Assembly: GCA_008802785.1 (NCBI GenBank)
Contig: VUYT01000035.1
Coordinates: forward strand, 1 to 64,000
Direction: 5' to 3'
Length of the DNA: 64,000 bases
From: Symmetrospora coprosmae
Lineage: Eukaryota; Basidiomycota; Cystobasidiomycetes; Symmetrosporaceae
In this document: positions 36,211 through 46,632 of the stretch, one piece after another
How the letters are laid out: every line of letters starts with the position of its first letter
Numbering within the stretch: the first letter of the stretch is position 1
Notes under the pieces: generated by a model
Database searches by the model: none
Seen by the model: only the letters and a program-made list of their open reading frames with translations
Told to the model about the DNA's origin: nothing
Position numbers and translations under genes: made by a program

Positions 36211-39200
36211 ATGGCAATGGCACGCTCGCAGTCATGGATGCTCTCGGCCGTCGTGCTCCTCGTTGGATGGATGGCCGCCCTGGCTTCGCTGCCTCTTCTG
36301 GCAGCTGCAACCGCGGCGACTCCGGAAGCTGTCGACCTCAACGAGCAGTACCTCCAGCTGTCCAATACCTCCCTGCGATGGATGCAGAGGCCAAACCTCT
36401 ACTTTGGGATGCGCGCGCGCGTCCAGGGAGACTCGCCGCTCTTTGGACTCATGTGGTACGGCATGACTGACTACCAAGGGTACACGAGTGAGGGGCCGTC
36501 CATTTTCCTGTCTCCATCTTCACACTCCCTTCTTCGCGCTGAGAATCGCATCGTTAATGCAGAGGTCCGCCACTCGTGCGAACAGTCCGATAGCCTGACC
36601 GCGTACAACTGGCTCGAGCACGACGGACGGACGAGCGGCGTGCAGCTCATCAAGGACGCAGAAAACAATGTGCAGCTGCGCATAGAGTTCCTCAAGAGCC
36701 CCGTCAGCGGCGGGAATGGCGGGAGCTGGGCCGCTCGCCTATCTGGCGAGCCGTTGGACCGCTGTGAGCTCTCCTGAAAGCTGGGAGCATCGTGGCCATG
36801 CACAAGGTCAACTGAGCAGGTGCCTCGCCTTGGCGCGCGTCGGGAGCAGCCAGACCGTCTCGCATCTCCATTATCACGTACTACGGCCTCGAAGGACTCG
36901 GCAGCCTAGATGTCACCTCGCACAAGGAAGACGATGAGGAGGTGCGCTGGTCGAAGCTCCCTCCAGTGCCGTCGAATGATGCTGATCAATATGCTACCGC
37001 GTACGACAGGGAATCGACGGGCCTTTCGTCCTCTCAGGCAATGTGCCATCCCTCGGGGCCTTCCAGTTCCGTCAAGAAGAGCTCTCGACCTCCGGCCCCG
37101 TCTCGCGACACCGGCACGCGGACGACTTTGGCTCGCTGATTGACCGGCACTCGTTCCTCGCCCTGAACGTGCCCATGGGCAACGCCTGGCGCGCAAAGGA
37201 CGCCATCATGGGCGAGGCCGTCAGGGGCGCACAAGCAAAGATGGGCAAATACGGCCAGGACAGCGCGCCGGACCCGGCTGTCCTGTTCGCGCTCAACAAT
37301 GCGTGGGACAAGGACGCCAACTTCTACGCCTTCCAGAAGGTGTACGAAGGCCCCTTCCGTTTCGACGTTTTTTACGATTCGCTCGATGATGGCGATGTCA
37401 CAGCGGGAAGCAGGCTCGATTGTACGTCTCGAGGGGGTCTCGACGCGCTCGTCGTGCCTTTTACTCGCGTGCTGATGCGTACTTCGATGTAATGGCAGCC
37501 CAAGCCCTCTCTGCGGGTCTGCAAGCGTCCTCGACCCTCTACTCTTCTAGATTTGATACGACATTCCAGCTCGCTTCCAAAGGGTTCCCTCCAGCCCAGG
37601 TTGAGTTTGCGAAAGCGCTCACAAGCAACATGATGGGCGGGCTGGGCTATTTCTACGGACCTTCGATCGTCGACCGTTACTTCAGGCACGAGTACGACGA
37701 GGAGGATGAGGAGGATGAGGATGATGAGGACGACAGTCCAGTCATGGGCGGTATCGGAGGCGCTGCGTCGTCCTCAAAAGGTGGGAAGCGGCAGCCGAGG
37801 CCGGAGACGACCGAACCCAAGGAGCTCTTCACCGCTACGCCGAGCAGATCCTTCTTCCCGCGCGGCTTTTACTGGTAAGTACCCTCCGTCCTGCAAAAAA
37901 ACGAGCATTGCTCGTCGCGCTCATCCCGTTTCTGCTCCACATAGGGATGAGGGATTTCACTTGCTGCACGTTGGAGCGTGGGATAACGACATCAGGTGAG
38001 GCACACAATCAGAGGGGACGATACTGCTTCAACGGCTATTGATTAGCGTGTGTGGTCCGACCACAAGCCTGGATATCTTGCGAAGTTGGATCAATCTCAT
38101 CGACGAGAACGGCTGGGTCGGGCGAGAGCAGATCCTAGGCGAGGAGGCACGAAGCAAAGTGCCGGCCGAGTTCCAGACGCAGTATCCAGCATATGCCAAC
38201 CCGCCCACACTGGCGATGGCAGTGACAGCCTTCATTCACCGCGTCAACGCGCAACACGTCGACGGCAATGCTAATGCGGCCACACCAGAGGACCCCTTTG
38301 CAAGCGGACACGGGGCTGCAGCAGACGCACTCGACGGGCCAGCGGCGCTTCTCGCGTCTCTTTCGCCCGCCTCGTCCGCCGAGTCGCTCGGCTCTGTGCA
38401 CGTCGCGTCGCCTGCAATGGCCAAGGCGTTCCTCGCCGACATCTACCCCAAGCTCCGCACGCACTACGCGTGGTTCCGCTCGACGCAGCGGGGCCAGATC
38501 CGCGAGTGGGGCCGGCGCGTCACGGGCGGGCGGACCGAGGCGTACCGCTGGCGTGGGCGGAGCAACGACCACGTCCTCACCTCTGGGTTGGACGACTACC
38601 CGCGCGCGACCCCGCCGCACGTCGGAGAGCTCCACGTTGACCTTATGAGCTGGATGGCGTTCTTCAGTCGCACCATGCGCGAGATCGCGGAGTACATCGG
38701 CGAGGAGGAGGACCGGCGGGAATACGAGAAGAATGAAAAGGCCATTCTCACGAATCTCGATGGTGGGTCGTTTTCTACTGCGCTTGACAACCGCACTATT
38801 GGGACTGATGTGGCGCGGATACTATTTAGAGCTGCACTGGAGCGACGAAGAGCAGATGTACTGCGATCTGAGCGTGGATGAATGGGGTGAGTCGTAGTAG
38901 GCTTCATGCGGACGACCTTTAGCAATTGACAATTGTATGCTGCCCTCCTACAGACGAGTCGATACATGTCTGCCATCAAGGGTACATATCGATCTTCCCA
39001 TTCCTGCTCGGCCTGCTCAAGCCCGATTCGCCCCACCTCGAGGCCATTCTGAAAGCCGTCCGGGACCCGGAGCAGCTTTGGTCCAATTACGGCATCCGCA
39101 GTCTCAGCAAGGCGCATCCGCTCTTCGGGCAGGGCGAGAACTACTGGCGAGGACCCGTGTGGATTCCGCTGAACTATCTGGCGCTCAAGAGCCTGTATAC

Positions 39201-39493
39201 TGTGAGTTGTCTTCTCTATTAGAGCCTTTCGCGCGCGTGTAGAGGTCAGCAGCTGACTTCCTACGCCCGTCCCGCAGATTTACGCAAAAGAGGCAGGCCC
39301 TCATCAGCAACTCGCTGCGCAGATCTATGACGAGCTGCGGACCGATATCATCAGCAACACGTTCAGAGAGTACGAGCGTACGGGATACTCGTGGGAGCAG
39401 TACGACTCGGTCACGGGCGAAGGGCGGCGGAGCCATCCGTTCACGGGGTGGACTAGCTTGGTCGCGCTCATCATGGCCGAGCAGTACGCTTGA
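36211..39493 (+). CDS. CWH41: ER mannosyl-oligosaccharide glucosidase I, GH63 (874 aa, 10 exons)
   Basis: Exons 36211-36487, 36563-36763, 36850-36941, 37010-37421, 37499-37874, 37945-37995, 38068-38762, 38830-38886, 38954-39201 and 39278-39493; phases close. Glucosidase I removes the outermost glucose from N-glycans in the ER. The product has a signal-anchor (LSAVVLLVGWMAALASLPLLA), then the family strings RPNLYFGMRAR, FGLMWYG, NVPMGNAWRAKDAIMG, GGLGYFYGPS, FFPRGFYWDEGFHLL, WINLIDENGWVGREQILG, LHWSDEEQMYCD, HQGYISIFPFLLGLL and ENYWRGPVWIPLNYLAL. The catalytic-domain acids of GH63 fall in the DEGFHLL and REQILGEE areas. An acidic insert (DEEDEEDEDDEDD) breaks the domain near residue 400. ATG 36016, in frame, is an alternative start giving 65 more residues. 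Confidence 0.93.
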
Positions 39494-39834
39494 TCCGTCT
39501 GTACCATTGCCGCATGCACATTGGCAAGGAAAGAAGGCTGTTCAAGGCCATGTCGTTCAACCCAGACGGAGATTGCCTTCAGCTTGCCATGCGAGAGCAC
39601 TGCGAGAGATGCCGAAATGCCGAACCTCTGGGAAGAAGCCGAGGCTCGGGCAGGATGGCATGCGCTTGAGCAGGTGATGGCTGACGGAGACGGCCTCGAA
39701 AGCTGCGTGTGGGACGGTGCCTGTTCAGCTCTGCACCAGCTGTTGCTTCATAATATGCGCCAATGACGGTAGCATCAGCGAGTCTGCACTCATTTGTTGC
39801 GATCTAGGATTTGCCTACTGCTCGAGCTGGCGAG
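39494..39834. promoter_or_regulatory. Intergenic region ahead of the first DHA1-like transporter
   Basis: 341 bases between the glucosidase I stop and the transporter start, both on the plus strand. An 81-residue frame at 39521-39766 has no recognisable content. It probably contains the transporter promoter. Confidence 0.35.
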
Positions 39835-41822
39835 ATGCAGGCGGCTCAGCCCGGACCGGGTGCGCCGGCAACCACCAAGACCGAGCTCGATAGCAATATC
39901 ATCGATGGAGGGCGTGATCCCGAAGCCGCGTCTTCGTCGACGTCTCAGACGCAGACAGCCGCCAGTGCTGCTGGGCAGGAGCTCGTTGCGGATCAGGCGT
40001 CCAAGGAAATTCTGAAGCTCGAAGGGAAGGACAGCCCGCAAGGCTGGTCAAAGGCAAAGAAGCGGACCAACAATGCGATATTGGGTCTTGCGACTTTGTG
40101 AGTGTGGGATAACGAAAGGCTCCAGTCTCTTCCTCAGAGCCCGGATTGAAGCTGACCTAGCCTGGCTCGCTTGCCACCCTCTCGTTACCCGCTCAGCGCA
40201 CTGACCTACTCATCTTCCATCTTCGCGCCCTCCCTTGCTGGCATTCAAGCGCACTATGGCATTTCAAGAGAGGCCGCACTCGTGCCCTTGTCTCTCTTCG
40301 TCCTCGGGTGCGTGGGTTGCTCCGTGCAAACAGGTCTGCCGTTAACCAGATTCTGACGCTGACGCGCACACGTATGCATGACGCAGGTTCGGCCTTGGCC
40401 CCTTCCTTGCCGGGCCCACTTCTGAAGTTGCAGGCCGGCGGCCCATCTATGTCATCACCTACGGCTTGTTCACAGCCTTCTCCTGGGGCGCAGCGTATGC
40501 GCCCAACTACGCTGCCTTGATCATCTTCCGCCTTCTTGCCGGAATGAGCGGGGCAAGCTCGCTCAATAACCATCCCGCCTCTGTTTCCGACGTGAGGATG
40601 GACTCTGGAGTGTGAGGTCGGAGGATCCGCCGAGAGGGACCCGCTAACTCCGCCTCCTGCCTTCTTCCTGCCAGTTCACCTCGCCCAGCGAACGCAACCG
40701 GTACACAAGTCTGTACGCCACCCTGGCTTTCCTGGGAGCGTCTATGGCGCCACTGATTGGCGGATTCGTCAATTCTCGCGCCGGCTGGCGGTGGAACCTG
40801 ATTACGACTGCGATCCTCGTCACCGTCTCGTGGCTGCTGATCCTTGTAGGCGTGGACGAGAGCTACGCGCCGGTGCTACTGGCTCGCAAAAATAAGCACA
40901 TGGCCCGTCACGATGGTCCAAGCCTCGCAACGAGATACAGGAACGCCATTGTCACCCCATTCAAGCTACTCTTCACGGAGCCGGTCCTTGCGCTCGTCTC
41001 GTTCTATCTCTCCTTCCTCTATGCCGTCTTCTATGCGCTATTCCCTGTAAGTGGCGCCTCTTGAGGCGTTCCACACATCGCACGCGCAAGACCTGACGGT
41101 CCTCCCCTTTCGCCCAGGTCTTCCCAATCATCTACATCGAGATTCGCGGCTGGTCGCAGGAAAGCCTCGCCCTCTCCTATATAGCGCTGTCGCTCGGCTT
41201 CGCAATCGGCGGTCTGGTACTGCTATACGGACAGGACTACGCCTACAACAGAGCCGCATTGCGGATGCCACCAGGTCAGAAGCCGCCGCCGGACGCCCGG
41301 TTTGCGATGCTCTTCCTCTTCAACTGGACAGTCCCCGTCGGCATCTTCATCATCGCATTTTGCTCTTACGCGCATCTGCACTGGTTCGGCGACATGGTCG
41401 GCATGTTCCTCTTCTCCTTTGGGACAATTTTAACGTTCACAGGACTTATCCGTGAGCAAAGCTTTCAGTCAGCTGCTTATCCGACCCGGCGCGCTCGTGG
41501 CTGACACTCTGTTCGCTTGCAGCATTCACCGTCGACCTGTATCTGCCGCAAGCTGCATCTGCCCTCGCTGCACAGGTCTCTTCGCGTGCCATTCTCGCGG
41601 CAGCTTTCCCGCTTTTCAGCACTCAGATGTATCGCGCGCTGGGCGTCCCGGGCGCGTCGTCACTGCTCGCCGGCATCGCGGTCATCCTGACGCCCATGCC
41701 ATTCATCTTCAAGAGTACGTCGCTAGAAATGCCCATAATGCAGGTCTCGCGCTAATCATGTTCCTCCTTTCCCACTTGCAGAGAACGGACAGCGTCTGTG
41801 GGGTGATAAGGTAATTCCCTAA
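39835..41822 (+). CDS. MFS transporter A, DHA1-like (505 aa, 7 exons)
   Basis: Exons 39835-40097, 40197-40307, 40387-40591, 40675-41046, 41118-41451, 41523-41714 and 41782-41822. A soluble N-terminus of about 85 residues ends in LEGKDSPQGWSKAKKR, the usual entry to the first helix of fungal drug:H+ antiporters. Twelve hydrophobic segments are expected. Family strings include PLSLFVLGFGLGPFLAGP, SEVAGRRPIY (loop 2-3 motif), FRLLAGMSGASSLNN and GWRWNLITT. The substrate is unknown; polyamine, drug or siderophore export are the usual roles. Every intron site after the first is shared with transporter B (44278-46304), which lies in the opposite orientation beyond RAD14. Confidence 0.9.
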
Positions 41823-42047
41823 GTAGGGCACGTTACCAGCTCCCCCCTGCACCAGGCCGGTCCGAGCGAAGCGCCGCTACATGTTGATAGAATGAGTTCA
41901 CAGTGTACAGACAACAGAGAGTGTGACTGTTGTTGTCTCCGCTACATGGCCGTATTGACCTTAAGCAGGCCGGGCTGGCTGAGCCTACTTCAGAACGTCT
42001 CGATCTCGATCTCCAGCTGCAGTGTGGAAAAGGCAATGTCAGTGTCG

Positions 42048-43492
42048 CTACTCAACCTGGCCCAATTGAAGCGCTTCAAGACCCACTCCGCACTCGCTGC
42101 ACGACTGGACAGTCTGTCCCTGCGCGTTCGTGTACGTGTCGACGCTGAACGAGTGCTGGTGCTCAGCCTCTTTGCGCTTGTGCCACTTGTTTGTCGCGGT
42201 CCGCCTGCGGAGGTCTTTGAGGCTCTCCTCGAACTTCTTGTTCTTCTTCTTCTTTCGCTCGGCCTCGCGCCGTTCGAACTCCTCGTCCAGCGCCTCGGCC
42301 GAGCCCCACTTGGCCGGCGAGAAGGCGAATTCTTCGACTTGCTCGCGCAGGAACAGCATCATGTTGCTGTAAGTCGAGCGATGCGGGTTTGGCTTGAGAA
42401 GATGCGGTAATATGTCGGCGTCCTTGAGTTCGGCTGTCGTGCGTGCGCACCGCAGCAATCGGTCAGCTGTGCGCCAGAAGGGAGGCGACAGGCAGGGCAT
42501 GGACCTACGATCCGTCAGAAGGTAATCCTCCTTCGCCTCGGTCTTGGTTAGCAAGCTGAACCGCTCTGGGTTCTCGTGCTTGCACTTCGCGCACACATTG
42601 ACGCGGAAGACCTTGTTGAAGGTGAAGTCGATCTCCTGCGATTCACACACCTTGCATTTCGGATTGAGGCTTTCGTCGAGCGAGCGGAAGTGGTCGTCGA
42701 GCAGGCCCTGCTTCTGCATTGCCTCGATGCGCTTCTTCTTTAGCTCGGCCTCCTGCTCGCGCTGGCGCTTCTCGCGCGGGTCTTCGACCTCGTTGTCGAG
42801 CAGGAATCCGCCCTTGCTGTTCTTGAGCGTGGACAGGTCATAGTCGAGGTACTTGCCCAGGCGGTTCGGTAATGGCTGGGTGTTGAGCGGACCAGTCAAG
42901 CAGCGAGCGCGCAGATTGTGAGCTGAGGAAGACAGATGCTGAAGCGTGCAAGAAACCTACCTTGTTCGGATCGTCCTCGATGGGAAACCCGTCTCTTCCC
43001 AACCTCCCTTTTCCCTTGTCTCCTGGACTGCCAGCCGTGGCCCCTTCGCCATTCCCGAACGTTAGGGCCTGAAGTGCGTTGACAGAAGTGGTAGCATTGC
43101 GGGATGAGCCGACTCCTGCGGCGTAGCTGGGGTATGAGCGCGTAGATGGCGCCGTGGGCGAGGTGGATGTGGCGGGGGTGATCTCGAGCGGGCGCTTGTT
43201 GAAGACGTTGCGGGCCTCGGAGGACAGACGGGTGGCAGCTTCTGCTTGACGGTGCTTTGCCTTGGCTGCATCGTGTTGCGCAATCAGTCAGTCAAGTCAA
43301 TGCCGTTGCAGCCGTCGCCCGTCCTCGTCCTCGCGGCCTGTCACGGTGACGACACTGGGCGACCGACCACATCTAGGCTAGGCCTTGCTCCGACTCACCG
43401 GCTAGACGCTTCTCGTTGATCTTTTGGCGCTGCTCGGCCGACAAGGAGGAGGACGAGGAGGAGGATGCAGCAGCGCCATCCGCATCCGCCAT
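42048..43492 (-). CDS. RAD14: Nucleotide-excision repair protein Rad14/XPA (383 aa)
   Basis: Exons 43492-43399, 43265-42961, 42875-42509 and 42433-42048. Rad14 verifies DNA damage and organises the incision complex. The zinc finger is complete (CKVC ... VCAKC, about residues 180-205) and is followed by the conserved [36 protein letters not shown] and EEFERREAERKKKKNKK strings, the DNA-binding basic helix, and a His/Cys tail (FSVDTYTN...CSECG). The N-terminal EQRQKINEKRLA matches the XPA N-terminal helix. Length is normal. It sits between the convergent 3' ends of two paralogous MFS transporters and is read towards transporter A. Confidence 0.95.
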
Positions 43493-44277
43493 AGCTGCTG
43501 CTGCGCGCCGGTGAGTACAGGATGGCACAAGGGAGAGGGAGGCAGGGCAGCGTGAGGGAGAAGCAGCTGCCCAGGCTAGCGGCTTGCACAACGCTGCAGC
43601 GACAACGTTATATCAGCGCTACGATGCAGGCTCTGGGATCTGCCATCAGGGAACGTTGTGGTGCGGACACCTGCTCTGCTTCGTCCAGCGACACCTTTCC
43701 ATCTCGAGGCATCCTCCACCTAGCAGTCAACCGCGCAGCCATCCGTCACGCCCTCTACGGTTACCGGATGCCGCTTGCCGTCAAGCAGCGCAACTTCTCT
43801 CTCTTACTAACGCTCGTGCGCGTCGTCGCATGCGCCTATCCCACCCTTCACGTCATCGCAGCATTCACCTTTCTCTAAGGCAGCTGTCGGGGACGCGCAA
43901 GGAAGTAGATCGGGTTCACCTAGTAGTGCGTTTGCCGCACCGCTCCGGGCACCGAGCACAATTTCGTGCGAGGAGCAATGGCAGTCTCGTCAGCTTTTCG
44001 ACGTCTTGGTCACCTCCGGGTCTACGGGTCTAGAGAATGACAGTATCAGCGGAACGGTCTTTGCCGGTACTCGACGTTAACAGTCGCAGACAGCTTCAGC
44101 CCGCAGCAGTCGTACCCTTTGCACTAATAGCTAAAATCGACACCGGACTCGATTGTCCAATGACTAGTCCAAGGTCCGATAATATTGATACAGATCAAGT
44201 GACTCGTAAACTTCCGCAGAGCCTCGTCCTAGCTCCCCACCACACCATATATATATAGCAATACTACTCTCTACAAA
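43493..44277. promoter_or_regulatory. Region between RAD14 start and transporter B stop, AT-richer
   Basis: 785 bases. The half beside RAD14 probably holds its promoter. From about 44030 to 44270 the DNA is clearly less GC-rich than anywhere else in the window and includes an ATATATATATA run near 44246-44258, just beyond the transporter B stop, which fits a 3' end region. A 118-residue open frame at 43522-43878 has no recognisable content. Confidence 0.4.
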
Positions 44278-46304
44278 TCACCCATCGACCTTGTTACCGA
44301 GAAGGCGGCCGCCTTGCACTTTGCGCCAGAGACAGAGACAGAAACAACCCGTCAGCTTGGCTTCAAGGCGTCACTCCCGTCACAAGATACCATGCTCACG
44401 CCGGAAGATCCAGGGTACAGGTACGAGCAGGAGCGCCACGCCCCCGAGCAAGGACGAAGCGCCGGGCACGCCTAGAGTTTGGAACATCTGGGTGCTGAAG
44501 AGCGGGAACGCGGCCGCAAGGATGGCTCGGGTGGATATTTGAGCGGCAATGGCGGACGCCGCTTTTGGGAGGTACATGTCGACCGTGAAGGCTGAAATGG
44601 GCTCGTCAGCGTGGACAATTCACAGTCCCGGCCGACTGAAGGTTTGTGCTTACGGATGAGTCCTGTAAAGGTGACGATCACTCCGAATGAGAAGAGGAAC
44701 ATGCCCACCATGTCGCCGAACCAGTGTACATGCCGATATGAGCAGAATGCGATGATGAAAATGCCGACGGGTACGGTCCAGTTGAGGATGAACAGCATGG
44801 CGAGCCGGGCGTGAGGGGGCGGCTTCTGCCCTGGAGGGACCTTGCTGACAATCCGCCGATACGCGTAATCTTGCCCGAAGATGATGACGACGATGCCAAC
44901 GAGGAAGCCGAGGCTCAAAGCAATGTATGCTAGTGCCAGGCTCTCTTCCGACCATCCGCGAATCTGGACAAAGATGATGGGGAAGACCTGCGGTGGGGGC
45001 GAGAATGCGACCGATCTCTCAGTCCGTTAGTCTCGGATGCGCAAGACGAGCAGCGTAAACGCACAGGGAAGAGGGCATAGAAGACGGCGTATAAGAATGC
45101 AAGGTAGAACGAAACAATTGCCAATACCGGCTCTGTGAAGAGCAGCTTGAACGGCGTTACAAGAGCGTTCTTGTACCGCGTGGCCAGATTCGGGCCATCT
45201 CGCCGTGCCAGGTGCTTGTTCTTGCGGGCAAGTAGGACGGGTACGAAACTCTCTGGGCACCCAACAATGATCAGGATCCAAGAGACCGTGACGAGAATTG
45301 CAGTGGTGATGAGGTTCCACCGCCACCCCGCTCGCGAGTCCACGAAACCGCCCACAAGAGGCGCGACGGATGCTCCGAGAAAGGCCAGTACGGCGTACGC
45401 GGCCGTATACGCCATGCGCTCCGCTGGATAAGTGAACTGCAGAAGGGATCGCCAGAGCGAATCAGTGTCGTCACGTGTCGTCAAAGAGCTAGAGCTCGAA
45501 TCTCACATCAGCAACCGAGGCAGGGTGGTTGTTGAGAGAGCTTGATCCGCTCATACCGGCCAGGAGTCGGAAGACGACGAGCGCAGCATAGTTGGGCGCG
45601 TACGCTACGCCCCATGAGCATGCTGAGAATACGCCGTAAGATATGAGGTAAACCGGGCGTCTCCCCGCGACCTCGGAGGTCGGTCCAGCGAGAACAGGGC
45701 CAATGCCGAACCTGGAGAGAACTTGTGTCAGTCTTGGTTGATTGGTAGCAGTTGATGGATAAACCGTCTAAGCTGACCCAAGAACGAATAGGGATAAAGG
45801 GACGATCGCTGCCGTTCTCGAGATGTCATAGTGCTCTCGAATACCAGCAAGGGAAGGTGCAAAGATGGAGGAAGAGTATGTGAGGGAGCTTAGGATAGCG
45901 AGAAGGGAGGGTCAGACCGCTGATGCCACCGCCACTCTGCGCTACAGCAGCAGGTCCTGAACGGATAGCACACACAAGGTAGCAAGGCCGAGGATACTGT
46001 TGTTGGTGATCTGCAGACGGACGTGTAAGTACATCAGTCCATGACAGCCAGTGCGTCAGCGGAGGGTACCTTTGCGGGGCACCTTCTTGGCCCGAGACCA
46101 GGTCTGCGGGTTGTCTCCATCCTCGAGCCTCAGCACCTCCTTGGGCGCTTCGACTGTGGCAGACTCGAGATCGGCAGCGTCGTCAGCAGCGGCAGGCGTC
46201 TTCAAGTCGTACTGTTCGTGCTGGGATCCGCCTGCAGCTGCCTTCTCGGCATTCGGGTCCGACTCCATGCCGGCGGCCGGGGTGCACGTGCTGCGTTGGT
46301 CCAT
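44278..46304 (-). CDS. MFS transporter B, inverted paralogue of transporter A (503 aa, 8 exons)
   Basis: Exons 46304-46083, 46010-45976, 45888-45778, 45711-45507, 45436-45065, 44987-44654, 44591-44400 and 44318-44278. Exons 3-8 are exactly the lengths of exons 2-7 of transporter A (111, 205, 372, 334, 192 and 41 nt), so the pair arose by duplication and kept its splice frame. It has one extra intron near the N-terminus (35-nt exon 2). Strings include SEVAGRRPVYLI, FRLLAGMSGSSSLNN, GWRWNLITT and VGCPESFVPVLLARKNKH. The proteins are clearly alike but the DNA differs at many third positions, so the duplication is old. A second in-frame ATG lies at 46268. Substrate unknown. Confidence 0.9.
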
Positions 46305-46632
46305 CCTCTCGGAGCTCCAGGAGGTGCCTTGGAACTTGCGAAGTACAAGCAGAAAAGAGCAAAGGAGAGGCAAGGAGACCGTCTGCGGAGCTGAGAATGG
46401 CAGAGATGGCATCATGAGAGCCGCAGCATGGCGAAGGGAGCCGTCCTCGGCTCGGCAGCCCGCGCCGATGGGTGAACAATGCCGTGTTCCTCGGTCTCGG
46501 GCTTCGGGCTCGGGCATGCTCGCTCTAGAACTGTGTACTCGATTGAACGGCAGCAACCTGAGAGCCTGCTCGCCTTTCCCGACTGTCGAACACTGGTCTG
46601 TACGTTTGGTCCCTCCGCAGGATCTGAGCCGC
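46305..46632. promoter_or_regulatory. Intergenic region ahead of transporter B
   Basis: 328 bases between the transporter B start and the stop of the PPR-like gene on the same strand. Nothing coding is supported. It probably carries the transporter promoter. Confidence 0.4.

Noticed and set aside
39521-39766. 81-codon frame downstream of glucosidase I
   Set aside because: Glucosidase I already has its expected C-terminus at 39493; the frame has no recognisable content and sits where the next promoter should be.
43522-43878. 118-codon plus-strand frame beside RAD14
   Set aside because: No motif, no splice support, and it begins inside the presumed RAD14 leader.
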